Below are positions 23,037-30,031 of a stretch of DNA of 64,000 nt, one piece after another. The stretch comes from Treponema sp. (GTDB taxonomy: Bacteria; Spirochaetota; Spirochaetia; Treponematales; Treponemataceae): positions 85,121 to 149,120 of the forward strand of contig JAFZKN010000015.1 of assembly GCA_017553635.1 (NCBI GenBank), given 5' to 3'. Position 1 is the first letter of the stretch; each line of letters begins with the position of its first letter. The position numbers and the translations under genes are program-made. The notes under the pieces are model-generated. The model had not been told where the DNA came from. It ran no database searches and saw nothing but the letters and a program-made list of their open reading frames with translations.

Positions 23037-25514
23037 CTAACCTAATACAACCTCAACATTGACTTCTGTTTTTCCTTCTACATAAGGAATGACACAGCCG
23101 TCAATCTGCTGTCCGTCAACTACGAGAGACTTAACTCCCTTGCATACATGATTTGGATTTTTAATCGTAATCTTATATGTAGCTCCACGGAATTTTCTTG
23201 TTGCTGTAAAGCCATCCCACTGAGAAGGAATTGAAGGGTCAACCTTTAATCCGTCAAAGTCCGGCATGATTCCGAGAATGTACTGCGAAATTGCAACCAT
23301 GTTCCATGCGGCAGTTCCTGTAAGCCATGAGTTTTTACCCTGACCAAAATTCTTTCCAGTCTGACCGATGTCGCTTCCTGCGTCCTTTCCGCCTATCATC
23401 TGACCATATACATAAGGTTCTGTCTTGTGAAGATCAGAAGTTTCTTCTGTAAATGCCGGTGCAATTTCTGAGTAGTACTTGAATGCCTGGTTTCCTTCAC
23501 CTGCATAAGCTGCAGCACAGATAATCCATGCATTGTTGTGAGTAAAGATACCGGCATTTTCTTTGTATCCGCCCGGATATGTAGAGATTTCTCCATACTG
23601 AATGTAGTACTTAGAGAATGCAGGGTTGTTAAGAACAAGACCGTGCTGTGTGTTAAGGCGTTCATCGATTGCTGCAAGAGTTTTCTTAGCTGCATCCTTG
23701 TCGATGTCAGACATGATTGCAAAGCCCTGAGGTTCAATAAAGATCTGTCCTTCTTCGCATTCTTTAGAACCCATCTTCTGGCCGTTTGCATCGTATGCAC
23801 GCATAAACCAGTTTCCGTCCCATGCAGAAGCCATCATTACTTTTTTCATCTTGTTAATTTCTTTCTGAGCTTTTTCTGCATCCTTTTTCTTTCCAAGATG
23901 ATTTAAAATTCCTACAAAGTTTGGTCCGACATAAGTAAAGAGCGTTGCAACAAAAACAGATTCTGCAACTTTAGAATATCCGCCTTCTTTTTTGAATTTT
24001 GGATTTGTATATGTCTGGAAGCTTTCTCCCGGTGTGTCAGAGAAGCATGAAAGGTTGATACAGTCATTCCAGTCTGCTCTCATTGCAAGAGGAAGTCCGT
24101 GTGGTCCAAGATTTTTTACGATGTGATAGAAGCTTACAGTAAGGTGATCAAGCATTGTCTTTGCTTTTGATTCATCATTATCATAAGGAACTTTTGCATC
24201 AAGAATTGACCAGTCTCCAGTTTCTTTAATGTATGCAGAAACAGAAAGAATCATCCAGAGCGGATCATCAGAGAAGTCACCGCCGATATCTGCATTTCCT
24301 TTTTTTGTAAGCGGCTGATACTGGTGATAACATCCGCCGTCAGGAAGCTGTGTCGATGCAATGTCAATTAATCTTTCGCGTGCACGGTCAGGAATCTGAT
24401 GAACAAATCCAAGAATATCCTGGTTAGAATCGCGGAATCCCATTCCACGGCCGATTCCACTTTCAAAGTAAGAAGCAGAGCGTGACAGGTTGAACGTAAC
24501 CATACACTGATACTGGTTCCAGATATTAACCATGCGGTTAACTTTGTCTTCCGGTGTGTTGACATTAAGAATGCCAAGAAGTTTATCCCAGTATGCACGA
24601 AGCTCTTTCATACCTTCTGCAACTTTTTCAGGCGAGTTGAATTTATCAATCATCGCAAGGGCTTTTTCTTTGTTAATTGTCTTTCCGTCAGATTCAAATT
24701 TTTTATCCTGCGGCATTTCTACATAACCGAGAACAAATACCAATGTCTTTGATTCACCTGCAGCAAGAGTAATTTCCTTGTAGTGAGAAGCAATTGGAGA
24801 CCATCCGTCTGCAAGAGAGTTCCCGCATTTTCCGTCAAGAACAGCCTGCGGATTGTGGAATCCATTGTAAAGCCCGATGAATGTATCGCGGTCTGTATCG
24901 TATCCGTCAATTTTATCGTTTACTGTGTAGAATGCAAAATGATTGCGGCGGTCGCGGTATTCTGTTTTGTGATAGATTGTAGAATCTTTAATTTCTACGC
25001 GGCCTGTAGAAAAGTTACGCTGAAAGTTTGTACAGTCGTCCTGTGCATCCCAGAGACACCATTCTGCAAATGACCAGAATTTAAAAGTCTTAGAGTCTGT
25101 TCCCTCATTAGTAAATACAACCTGCTGAACTTCTCCGTCATAATTCTGCGGAACAAAAAAAGTAACTTCTGCTTTAAGGTTGTTTTTCTTACCTGTAATG
25201 ATTGTATAACCCATACCGTGGCGGCATTCGTAAGAATCAAGCTCTGTTTTAACAGGAGACCATCCAGGGTTCCAGATTGTTCCGTTGTCGTTAATGTAGA
25301 AATATCTTCCACCCATATCAATCGGAACATTATTGTAGCGGTAACGTGTGATGCGTCTTAAACGTGCATCTTTGTAAAAACAATATCCGCCTGCTGTATT
25401 AGAAATCAACGAAAAGAAACCCTGAGTTCCGAGGTAGTTAATCCACGGATAAGGAGTTCTTGGAGTTGTAATGACATATTCACGGTTTACATCATCAAAA
25501 TGACCAAATTTCAT
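23037..25514 (-). CDS. Cellobiose phosphorylase, glycoside hydrolase family 94
   Basis: 825 residues, matching family length. Cytoplasmic enzyme that splits cellobiose (or related beta-glucoside) with phosphate to glucose-1-phosphate and glucose. N-terminal super-sandwich domain starts FGHFDDVNREYVITTPRTP with PWINYLGTQGFFSLISNTAGG. The (alpha/alpha)6 catalytic barrel has SRSASYFESGIGRGMGFRDS, QPLTKKGNADIGGDFSDDP and MRADWNDCIN, whose Asp is the expected general acid. C-terminal part has GTAAWNMVAISQYILG and DGLKVDPSIPSQWDG. Single gene, RBS GGGGGA near the ATG. Sequence favours cellobiose over chitobiose or longer dextrins but does not prove it. It implies energy-saving use of cellulose breakdown products. 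Confidence 0.93.
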   Translation of the reverse strand: MKFGHFDDVNREYVITTPRTPYPWINYLGTQGFFSLISNTAGGYCFYKDARLRRITRYRYNNVPIDMGGRYFYINDNGTIWNPGWSPVKTELDSYECRHGMGYTIITGKKNNLKAEVTFFVPQNYDGEVQQVVFTNEGTDSKTFKFWSFAEWCLWDAQDDCTNFQRNFSTGRVEIKDSTIYHKTEYRDRRNHFAFYTVNDKIDGYDTDRDTFIGLYNGFHNPQAVLDGKCGNSLADGWSPIASHYKEITLAAGESKTLVFVLGYVEMPQDKKFESDGKTINKEKALAMIDKFNSPEKVAEGMKELRAYWDKLLGILNVNTPEDKVNRMVNIWNQYQCMVTFNLSRSASYFESGIGRGMGFRDSNQDILGFVHQIPDRARERLIDIASTQLPDGGCYHQYQPLTKKGNADIGGDFSDDPLWMILSVSAYIKETGDWSILDAKVPYDNDESKAKTMLDHLTVSFYHIVKNLGPHGLPLAMRADWNDCINLSCFSDTPGESFQTYTNPKFKKEGGYSKVAESVFVATLFTYVGPNFVGILNHLGKKKDAEKAQKEINKMKKVMMASAWDGNWFMRAYDANGQKMGSKECEEGQIFIEPQGFAIMSDIDKDAAKKTLAAIDERLNTQHGLVLNNPAFSKYYIQYGEISTYPGGYKENAGIFTHNNAWIICAAAYAGEGNQAFKYYSEIAPAFTEETSDLHKTEPYVYGQMIGGKDAGSDIGQTGKNFGQGKNSWLTGTAAWNMVAISQYILGIMPDFDGLKVDPSIPSQWDGFTATRKFRGATYKITIKNPNHVCKGVKSLVVDGQQIDGCVIPYVEGKTEVNVEVVLG

Positions 25515-25871
25515 AAAAATCCCCCATCAAGAGCCGTTCCCGGCCTGGTTATTTAGTTAGTTTATAATATCACAAAACTAGAAAAAAGTACAACTGCGCG
25601 AAAGGAATACACCCTGCAACTAGCCAGCAAAACTACCAAAAAAGCACGACCAGCTTAGCCATGACTGCAGGTAAGTGGTATCCGACGCGTGGCTACAGCC
25701 ACTTGCGAACCTGCAGAATGGCTCTGCGGTCGCCTGCTTTTTTTCCCGTTTTACCAGCCACTTCTATAACAGTTTAGTTTGTTTCTGCTCCGCGTCTCTT
25801 GATTGTTTTGACCAATCCCCCTGCACAGTTAAACTTTTTTTTCATCAGGACCCGACCCCGACCGACATAAT
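25515..25871. other. Non-coding, partly GC-rich intergenic DNA
   Basis: Contains the likely promoter of the cellobiose phosphorylase gene at its left end (AT-rich TATTATAAA on the minus strand near 25560-25570) and then GC-rich sequence with short inverted repeats (GGCTACAGCC; TGCAGGT...ACCTGCA about 25666-25715). No credible coding sequence; a plus-strand open frame at 25675-25950 has an unnatural composition and runs into the palindrome. Confidence 0.5.
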
Positions 25872-26072
25872 CTGGCATATTAAAAATCCGGCGTTGGAAT
25901 ATACAGACATATCACTTAAACAAATTTTAGCGCAGGCATACGGCGACTGATGGCTAACATCTGCACAAGCGGAGCGCGGAAGCCGTTAGCCATTCAGGCG
26001 GCATTGCCGAGAGCTAAAATTTGTTGAATGATTTTATTATATTCTTGAGTTGCCGGATTTTTAATATGCCAG
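25872..26072. repeat. Roughly 200-bp palindrome overlapping the end of the next gene
   Basis: The outermost 21 bases (25872-25892) are exactly inverse-complementary to 26052-26072. Further matched pairs at symmetric positions are CAAATTTTAGC (25921-25931) with 26013-26023, and ATGGCTAAC (25950-25958) with 25985-25993; the rest of the arms match imperfectly. The centre is GC-rich. The right arm contains the last three codons and stop of the gene ending at 26061. No transposase is encoded. It could be a MITE-like element or an inverted duplication. Confidence 0.8.
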
Positions 26073-26486
26073 AAAGTCCGCTTCGATATGCGGATACTCA
26101 AACCCGTCCATAATCGTGATGACATAAGTGCCGTGAACTTCGATGTCGCATTCTTTATCAGGAAGCTTTTTGCCGTTTAGTTCCGGGCCTAAGATAAAAT
26201 CAAGACCTGCCATGCAGCAGCCGGCCATGTCGGATACGACAACCGCATAAAAAGTCTTTCCGTTTTCTGGATTTACGGCAGAATAAAATCTGCCTTTGAT
26301 TTTTACGTAAGTTCCGCGAAACTCATCCGGAGTCCATGCCATATTATAAACCTGCGTGTAGAGCATAATTTTGTTCAACTTGGTAAGATCTATAACCTTC
26401 TGATTTTTTGCCGGAGCAGCAGACAGAAGCGAAAGAGAAAACGATAAAAAAATTACAGAGATTATTTTGCGGTTTTTAATGAACAT
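26061..26486 (-). CDS. Exported hypothetical protein linked to a metal transporter
   Basis: 141 residues. N-terminal signal peptide (ISVIFLSFSLSLLSAAPA, cleavage near 24). The mature part resembles a small OB-fold-like domain with GTYVKIKGRF and the conserved paired cysteines SDMAGCCMAGLDF, then LPDKECDIEVHGTY. Such CC-containing exported proteins are often found beside metal ABC transporters; here the start overlaps the permease stop by 25 bases, so they are translationally coupled. A metal-handling periplasmic role is inference. Its last codons lie in the 25872-26072 palindrome. Confidence 0.75.
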   Translation of the reverse strand: MFIKNRKIISVIFLSFSLSLLSAAPAKNQKVIDLTKLNKIMLYTQVYNMAWTPDEFRGTYVKIKGRFYSAVNPENGKTFYAVVVSDMAGCCMAGLDFILGPELNGKKLPDKECDIEVHGTYVITIMDGFEYPHIEADFLAY

Positions 26487-27316
26487 AAAAATATAACGAT
26501 ATAAAATATTGCCTGCGAGATAACGATTGTCGCACCGACAGGAGTCGAGCGAAGAATCGAAAACAGAACTCCCGAAACAGAAGTTACAATAGAAAAGACA
26601 GCTGCTCCGATAATTACTTTTTTAAAGCTCTTAAAAATTTTCATCGCAGCGAGAGCCGGAAAAACAATGAGAGCTGTAATCAAAAGTGAACCGACAAGAT
26701 TCATTGCAAGAACAATTACGATAGCAGTGATTATTGCTATCATAAAATTGTAGAGCACTACATTTATTCCGCTTGCCTGAGCAAACTGTTCATCAAAAGT
26801 TACCGCAAAAATATTGTGATAATAAAAAATATAAAGCACGACGACAACAAGGGATGCAATCACACAGAGCCACACATCACCGAGCGTTAAAGTTAAAATC
26901 GCAGTTGAACCAAACAGAGTCGAACACACATCGCCCGAAACATTTGCAGCTGCAGAAAAAACATTCATTAAAAAATAACCGAGCGCCATACTCGTAACGC
27001 TTATAAGCGCAAGGCTTGCATCCCCTTTTATCTTTGAATTATTAGAAAGCGCAAGAAGAATTACAGCACAGATTACAGTAAGCGGCATTACAAGAAGATT
27101 TGTATTTGTTAATTTTAAAACAGTTGCAATCGCCATTGCACCAAACGCTGTATGCGAGAGGCCGTCACCGATAAAAGAAAAACGTTTTAAAACAAGAGTT
27201 ACTCCAAGTAAAGAAGATGAGATGGAAATTAAAACAGTAACGATAAGAGCATAACGTACATTATCATAGCTAAAATAATCTTTTAACGTTAAAAATAAAT
27301 CTGCAATTACATTCAT
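26462..27316 (-). CDS. Metal ABC transporter permease, ZnuB/MntB family
   Basis: 284 residues, about eight hydrophobic segments, typical of ABC-3 family permeases. Motifs: LLGVTLVLKRFSFIGDGLSHTAFGAMA near the N-terminus, FDEQFAQASGINV, and AMNLVGSLLITALIVFPALAA. These point to zinc, manganese or iron(II) uptake across the inner membrane. It follows the ATPase gene with one base between. No substrate-binding protein gene is present in the cluster. Metal identity cannot be read from sequence; the regulatory palindrome upstream fits a zinc or iron repressor. Confidence 0.92.
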   Translation of the reverse strand: MNVIADLFLTLKDYFSYDNVRYALIVTVLISISSSLLGVTLVLKRFSFIGDGLSHTAFGAMAIATVLKLTNTNLLVMPLTVICAVILLALSNNSKIKGDASLALISVTSMALGYFLMNVFSAAANVSGDVCSTLFGSTAILTLTLGDVWLCVIASLVVVVLYIFYYHNIFAVTFDEQFAQASGINVVLYNFMIAIITAIVIVLAMNLVGSLLITALIVFPALAAMKIFKSFKKVIIGAAVFSIVTSVSGVLFSILRSTPVGATIVISQAIFYIVIFLCSLKTAK

Positions 27317-27317
27317 T

Positions 27318-27947
27318 TTATCTTCCTATTTTTAAAATCTGCTTTGCATATTTATTAACAGCATCCATGTCATGACTGACCATGATGACACTTATATTCT
27401 GCTCACGGTTTAATTTTTCTACAGATGAATACATTTCATCCATTGCATCAGGATCAAGACCCGTTACAGGTTCATCAAGAACAAGAAGCCCTCCGCAGGC
27501 ACAGAGTGCACGCGCAAGCATCACCCGCTGAACCTGCCCGCCAGATAATTTAGAAAAAGATTCGTTTTCCAATTCTTTAATTCCAAGTAAATCAAGAATG
27601 CGTGAGACTTCTTCTTTTTCCTTTCGTGAATAAAACGCATTAACTTTTTTCTTTCCGAGAAAACCGCTTAAAACAATTTCTTTAACGCTTGCCGGAAAAT
27701 CATTTTGAAAAACTGCATTCTGCGGAAGATAGCCGATGGAATTCTGCGTAAGACCGTCGCCAAACTCAAGCGAGCCCGACACCGGCTTTAAAAGATTGAG
27801 AAGTGTTTTAATGAGCGTACTCTTTCCCGAACCGTTTTCACCGATTACACAAAGATAGTCGCCCTTTTCGATTTTAAAATTAATGCCGGTCGCTGCCGCA
27901 ATTCCGTTATAACCTACGGCAAGATCTCTGCAGATTATCTGAGCCAT
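27318..27947 (-). CDS. Metal ABC transporter ATP-binding protein, ZnuC family
   Basis: 209 residues from ATG at 27947 (MAQIICRDLAVGYNG). An earlier in-frame ATG at 27983 is rejected: it overlaps the promoter and adds 12 residues with no homology. Walker A GENGSGKSTL, Q-loop GYLPQNAVF, signature LSGGQVQRVMLARAL, Walker B LLVLDEPVTGLD, switch His VSHD. First gene of the operon ATPase-permease-exported protein. A TATAAT box ends 9 bases before the ATG and there is no Shine-Dalgarno, so the mRNA may be leaderless. Confidence 0.92.
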   Translation of the reverse strand: MAQIICRDLAVGYNGIAAATGINFKIEKGDYLCVIGENGSGKSTLIKTLLNLLKPVSGSLEFGDGLTQNSIGYLPQNAVFQNDFPASVKEIVLSGFLGKKKVNAFYSRKEKEEVSRILDLLGIKELENESFSKLSGGQVQRVMLARALCACGGLLVLDEPVTGLDPDAMDEMYSSVEKLNREQNISVIMVSHDMDAVNKYAKQILKIGR

Positions 27948-27956
27948 GCTGAATAT

Positions 27957-27999
27957 ATTATAACAAGCGCCAACAAATTGCAAGTAATTTGCAAATTAC
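27957..27999 (-). promoter_or_regulatory. Promoter and palindromic operator candidate of the metal transporter operon
   Basis: TATAAT at 27957-27962 and TTGCAA at 27978-27983 (15-base spacer), both on the minus strand. Immediately upstream is a perfect 16-bp palindrome GTAATTTGCAAATTAC (27984-27999). Its GTAAT...ATTAC ends resemble Zur and Fur-family operators of other bacteria. Confidence 0.55.
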
Positions 28000-28012
28000 T
28001 GTATAGAAGGCA

Positions 28013-28855
28013 CTATTTAAGGTCTATGTATTTTCCTGCGATAAGTCCTGCAAGCTCTGCAAGGTAATAGCGTAAATACTTCCGCTTAAAAATCATACAG
28101 TAAGGAATGTATAAAAGAAGCTTTTTTAACCTTATGTCTGCGTCCTTTACTTTGTTCTTCCTGCAGACATAAGAGTAGCCGCATGAATAAAAGAAAGAAC
28201 GCTTTATTTCGGATTTGCTTTCGTGCATGTTAACTTTTACAGGATGAAAAAACTTTAAATCTGCAGAATAATAGACTTTAACACCGTCACGCAGCATGCG
28301 TATCATCTGGTCCTGTGCCTCGCCGGAACCGTAAAACCTTCCTACACCGATTTCTGTATCAAAAGGATATTTTTCAAAGATTTCGCGTTTATAGACTTCT
28401 GTAAATTCAACATAACGTCCGTCATAATTTGACATATCAAGCCATGCAGAAGTTTTTTTAAAATTACATACTGCATCGCCCTCGTTTCGGTCTATTGCAC
28501 GGCCTGTTAAAACATCCGGATTAAACTCCTTAAAAAGAGATTCAACTTTTAAAACTGTATCCGGTAAAAACTCACTGTCATCATCAGGAAAAATAATATA
28601 CTCGCCTTTAGATTTTTCAAAACCAAAATTGCGCGCCTGAGTTGCAGATTTAAAATCTGCCCTTAAATGTTTTATCTTTAATACCTTATGCTTTTTTACA
28701 ACAGAAACAAGGCGGTCGTCATCATTCTGGTCAACAAGAATAGTTTCAAAATCCTTTATACCGGATTTTTCAATCGATGTAAGTAAATCATCAACTTGAA
28801 CATCTCTACCAATTGTCGGAATTATCAGTGAATACTTTGGCACTTTTGTCGGCAT
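28013..28855 (-). CDS. Glycosyltransferase family 2
   Basis: 280 residues, GT-A fold. YSLIIPTIGRDVQVDDLLTS and TILVDQNDDDRL form the nucleotide-sugar site; IIFPDDDSEF supplies the DxD-type metal motif; GRFYGSGEAQDQMIRML resembles the catalytic ED(Q) region. A hydrophobic C-terminal stretch may contact the membrane. RBS AAGGAG directly upstream. Lies 27 bases after the GT4 gene, so both form one operon. Transfers a sugar to an unknown acceptor, likely in an envelope polysaccharide or glycolipid. Confidence 0.9.
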   Translation of the reverse strand: MPTKVPKYSLIIPTIGRDVQVDDLLTSIEKSGIKDFETILVDQNDDDRLVSVVKKHKVLKIKHLRADFKSATQARNFGFEKSKGEYIIFPDDDSEFLPDTVLKVESLFKEFNPDVLTGRAIDRNEGDAVCNFKKTSAWLDMSNYDGRYVEFTEVYKREIFEKYPFDTEIGVGRFYGSGEAQDQMIRMLRDGVKVYYSADLKFFHPVKVNMHESKSEIKRSFFYSCGYSYVCRKNKVKDADIRLKKLLLYIPYCMIFKRKYLRYYLAELAGLIAGKYIDLK

Positions 28856-28881
28856 CTATATCTCCTTAAAACCCAGCATCG

Positions 28882-29919
28882 CTATTTACTCTGCTTTTCA
28901 TCGTGATCATTCATTATTTTTTGTATATAGTCGAAAAGCTTTTTTCTATAAATTTCTTTTCCAAATTCTTTTTTTATCTGTTCATGAATTTCATCTTTTT
29001 TATCTTTCCAGTTTTTCTTAAGTTCAGAAATATGTTCCAAAACTTTTTCAGGATTAAAGTTATCAAGACGTTTACAGAATTTATAATTAATAAGTTCATC
29101 CGTAACTGCAAAAGAAGATCCTGCAACAGGAATACCGCATGACAATGCTTCGAGCGTGCTCATACTGAACCCTTCATAACGTGTCGGGAAAAACAAAACA
29201 TCACCTTGAGCATAAAATGAAGCCATCTGATTTATATTCAATCCGATTTTAATCTCTGTGTTTTTAAGATTTTTAAACTTCTCTGTATTAAATCCTGTAT
29301 TTGTTGCAATAAGAAGTTTATAGTCTTTTTTGTTTTCAATATACGCAGCAAGCCTTATTAATTCAGAAAGCCCCTTTCTGTCTACAAGCGCTCCAGAAAA
29401 AAGTATTCTCGTTACCGAATCGGTCCCTGCTTTTTTTTCTGGAATAAAAATTTTATCATCAACAAAATTATTAAGAAGTGTTATTTTTTCCGGGTTTATT
29501 TTATAGTTTTCAATAAGTTCTTTAGAGCAGTTTTTACTTACAGAAAGAACATTTTTCGCTTTTTCAGCACTTACCTTTTCCATCCACGCAATAAGCTTAG
29601 ATCCAAAAGAAACGGTTTCCGGAAGATGCGCATTAATTCCATAAGTAGTTCCATGATGAACTGAAATATCTGCCCTGCATAAAAATGCATGCCATGAATT
29701 GCACAGTACAAATTTTTCCGGTATGAACATAAGCTTTAAGCTTATGAGGAAAGGATTTAAAAGCAGACCAAGTTTACCGGCTTTTTTTAATGGTGCTGAA
29801 ATTATTTTTGTAGCGTAAGTTTCTGATAAAATTTCATTAAAGTAATAACTGACACGTTCAACTCCACCAGCATTCTCAATTCCGTTGAGCGAAACAATAT
29901 AAATCGGTCTGTTCTGCAT
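28882..29919 (-). CDS. Glycosyltransferase family 4
   Basis: 345 residues, GT-B fold. N-terminal NGIENAGGVERVSYYFNE is a typical acceptor-side loop; the C-terminal half has ILFSGALVDRKGLSELIRLA, VLFFPTRYEGFSMSTLEALSCGIPVAGS (the EX7E-type nucleotide-sugar site). Divergent from the YidC-sulfatase fusion gene, with 112 bases between. A TAAAAT box lies 7 bases before the ATG and no Shine-Dalgarno is evident. Probably cytoplasmic, acting on the inner leaflet. Donor and acceptor unknown. Confidence 0.9.
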   Translation of the reverse strand: MQNRPIYIVSLNGIENAGGVERVSYYFNEILSETYATKIISAPLKKAGKLGLLLNPFLISLKLMFIPEKFVLCNSWHAFLCRADISVHHGTTYGINAHLPETVSFGSKLIAWMEKVSAEKAKNVLSVSKNCSKELIENYKINPEKITLLNNFVDDKIFIPEKKAGTDSVTRILFSGALVDRKGLSELIRLAAYIENKKDYKLLIATNTGFNTEKFKNLKNTEIKIGLNINQMASFYAQGDVLFFPTRYEGFSMSTLEALSCGIPVAGSSFAVTDELINYKFCKRLDNFNPEKVLEHISELKKNWKDKKDEIHEQIKKEFGKEIYRKKLFDYIQKIMNDHDEKQSK

Positions 29920-30017
29920 ACATTCTATTTTATCAGATTATCTGCTTATATGGAAGAAATAAAAAAATCTCTACTTATGTATACTCTTTCACTATGGCAA
30001 AACAAGACAAAAACCAT

Positions 30018-30031
30018 TATAATAGATAATT
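30018..30031 (+). promoter_or_regulatory. -10 element placed for a leaderless mRNA
   Basis: TATAAT at 30018-30023 with TGGCAA 17 bases upstream; only 8 bases separate the -10 from ATG at 30032 and there is no Shine-Dalgarno. Confidence 0.5.

Noticed and set aside
25675..25950. 91-codon plus-strand open frame between the cellobiose phosphorylase and metal transporter genes
   Set aside because: No Shine-Dalgarno, odd composition (many Cys, Ser, Phe), and its end runs into the palindrome; probably chance.
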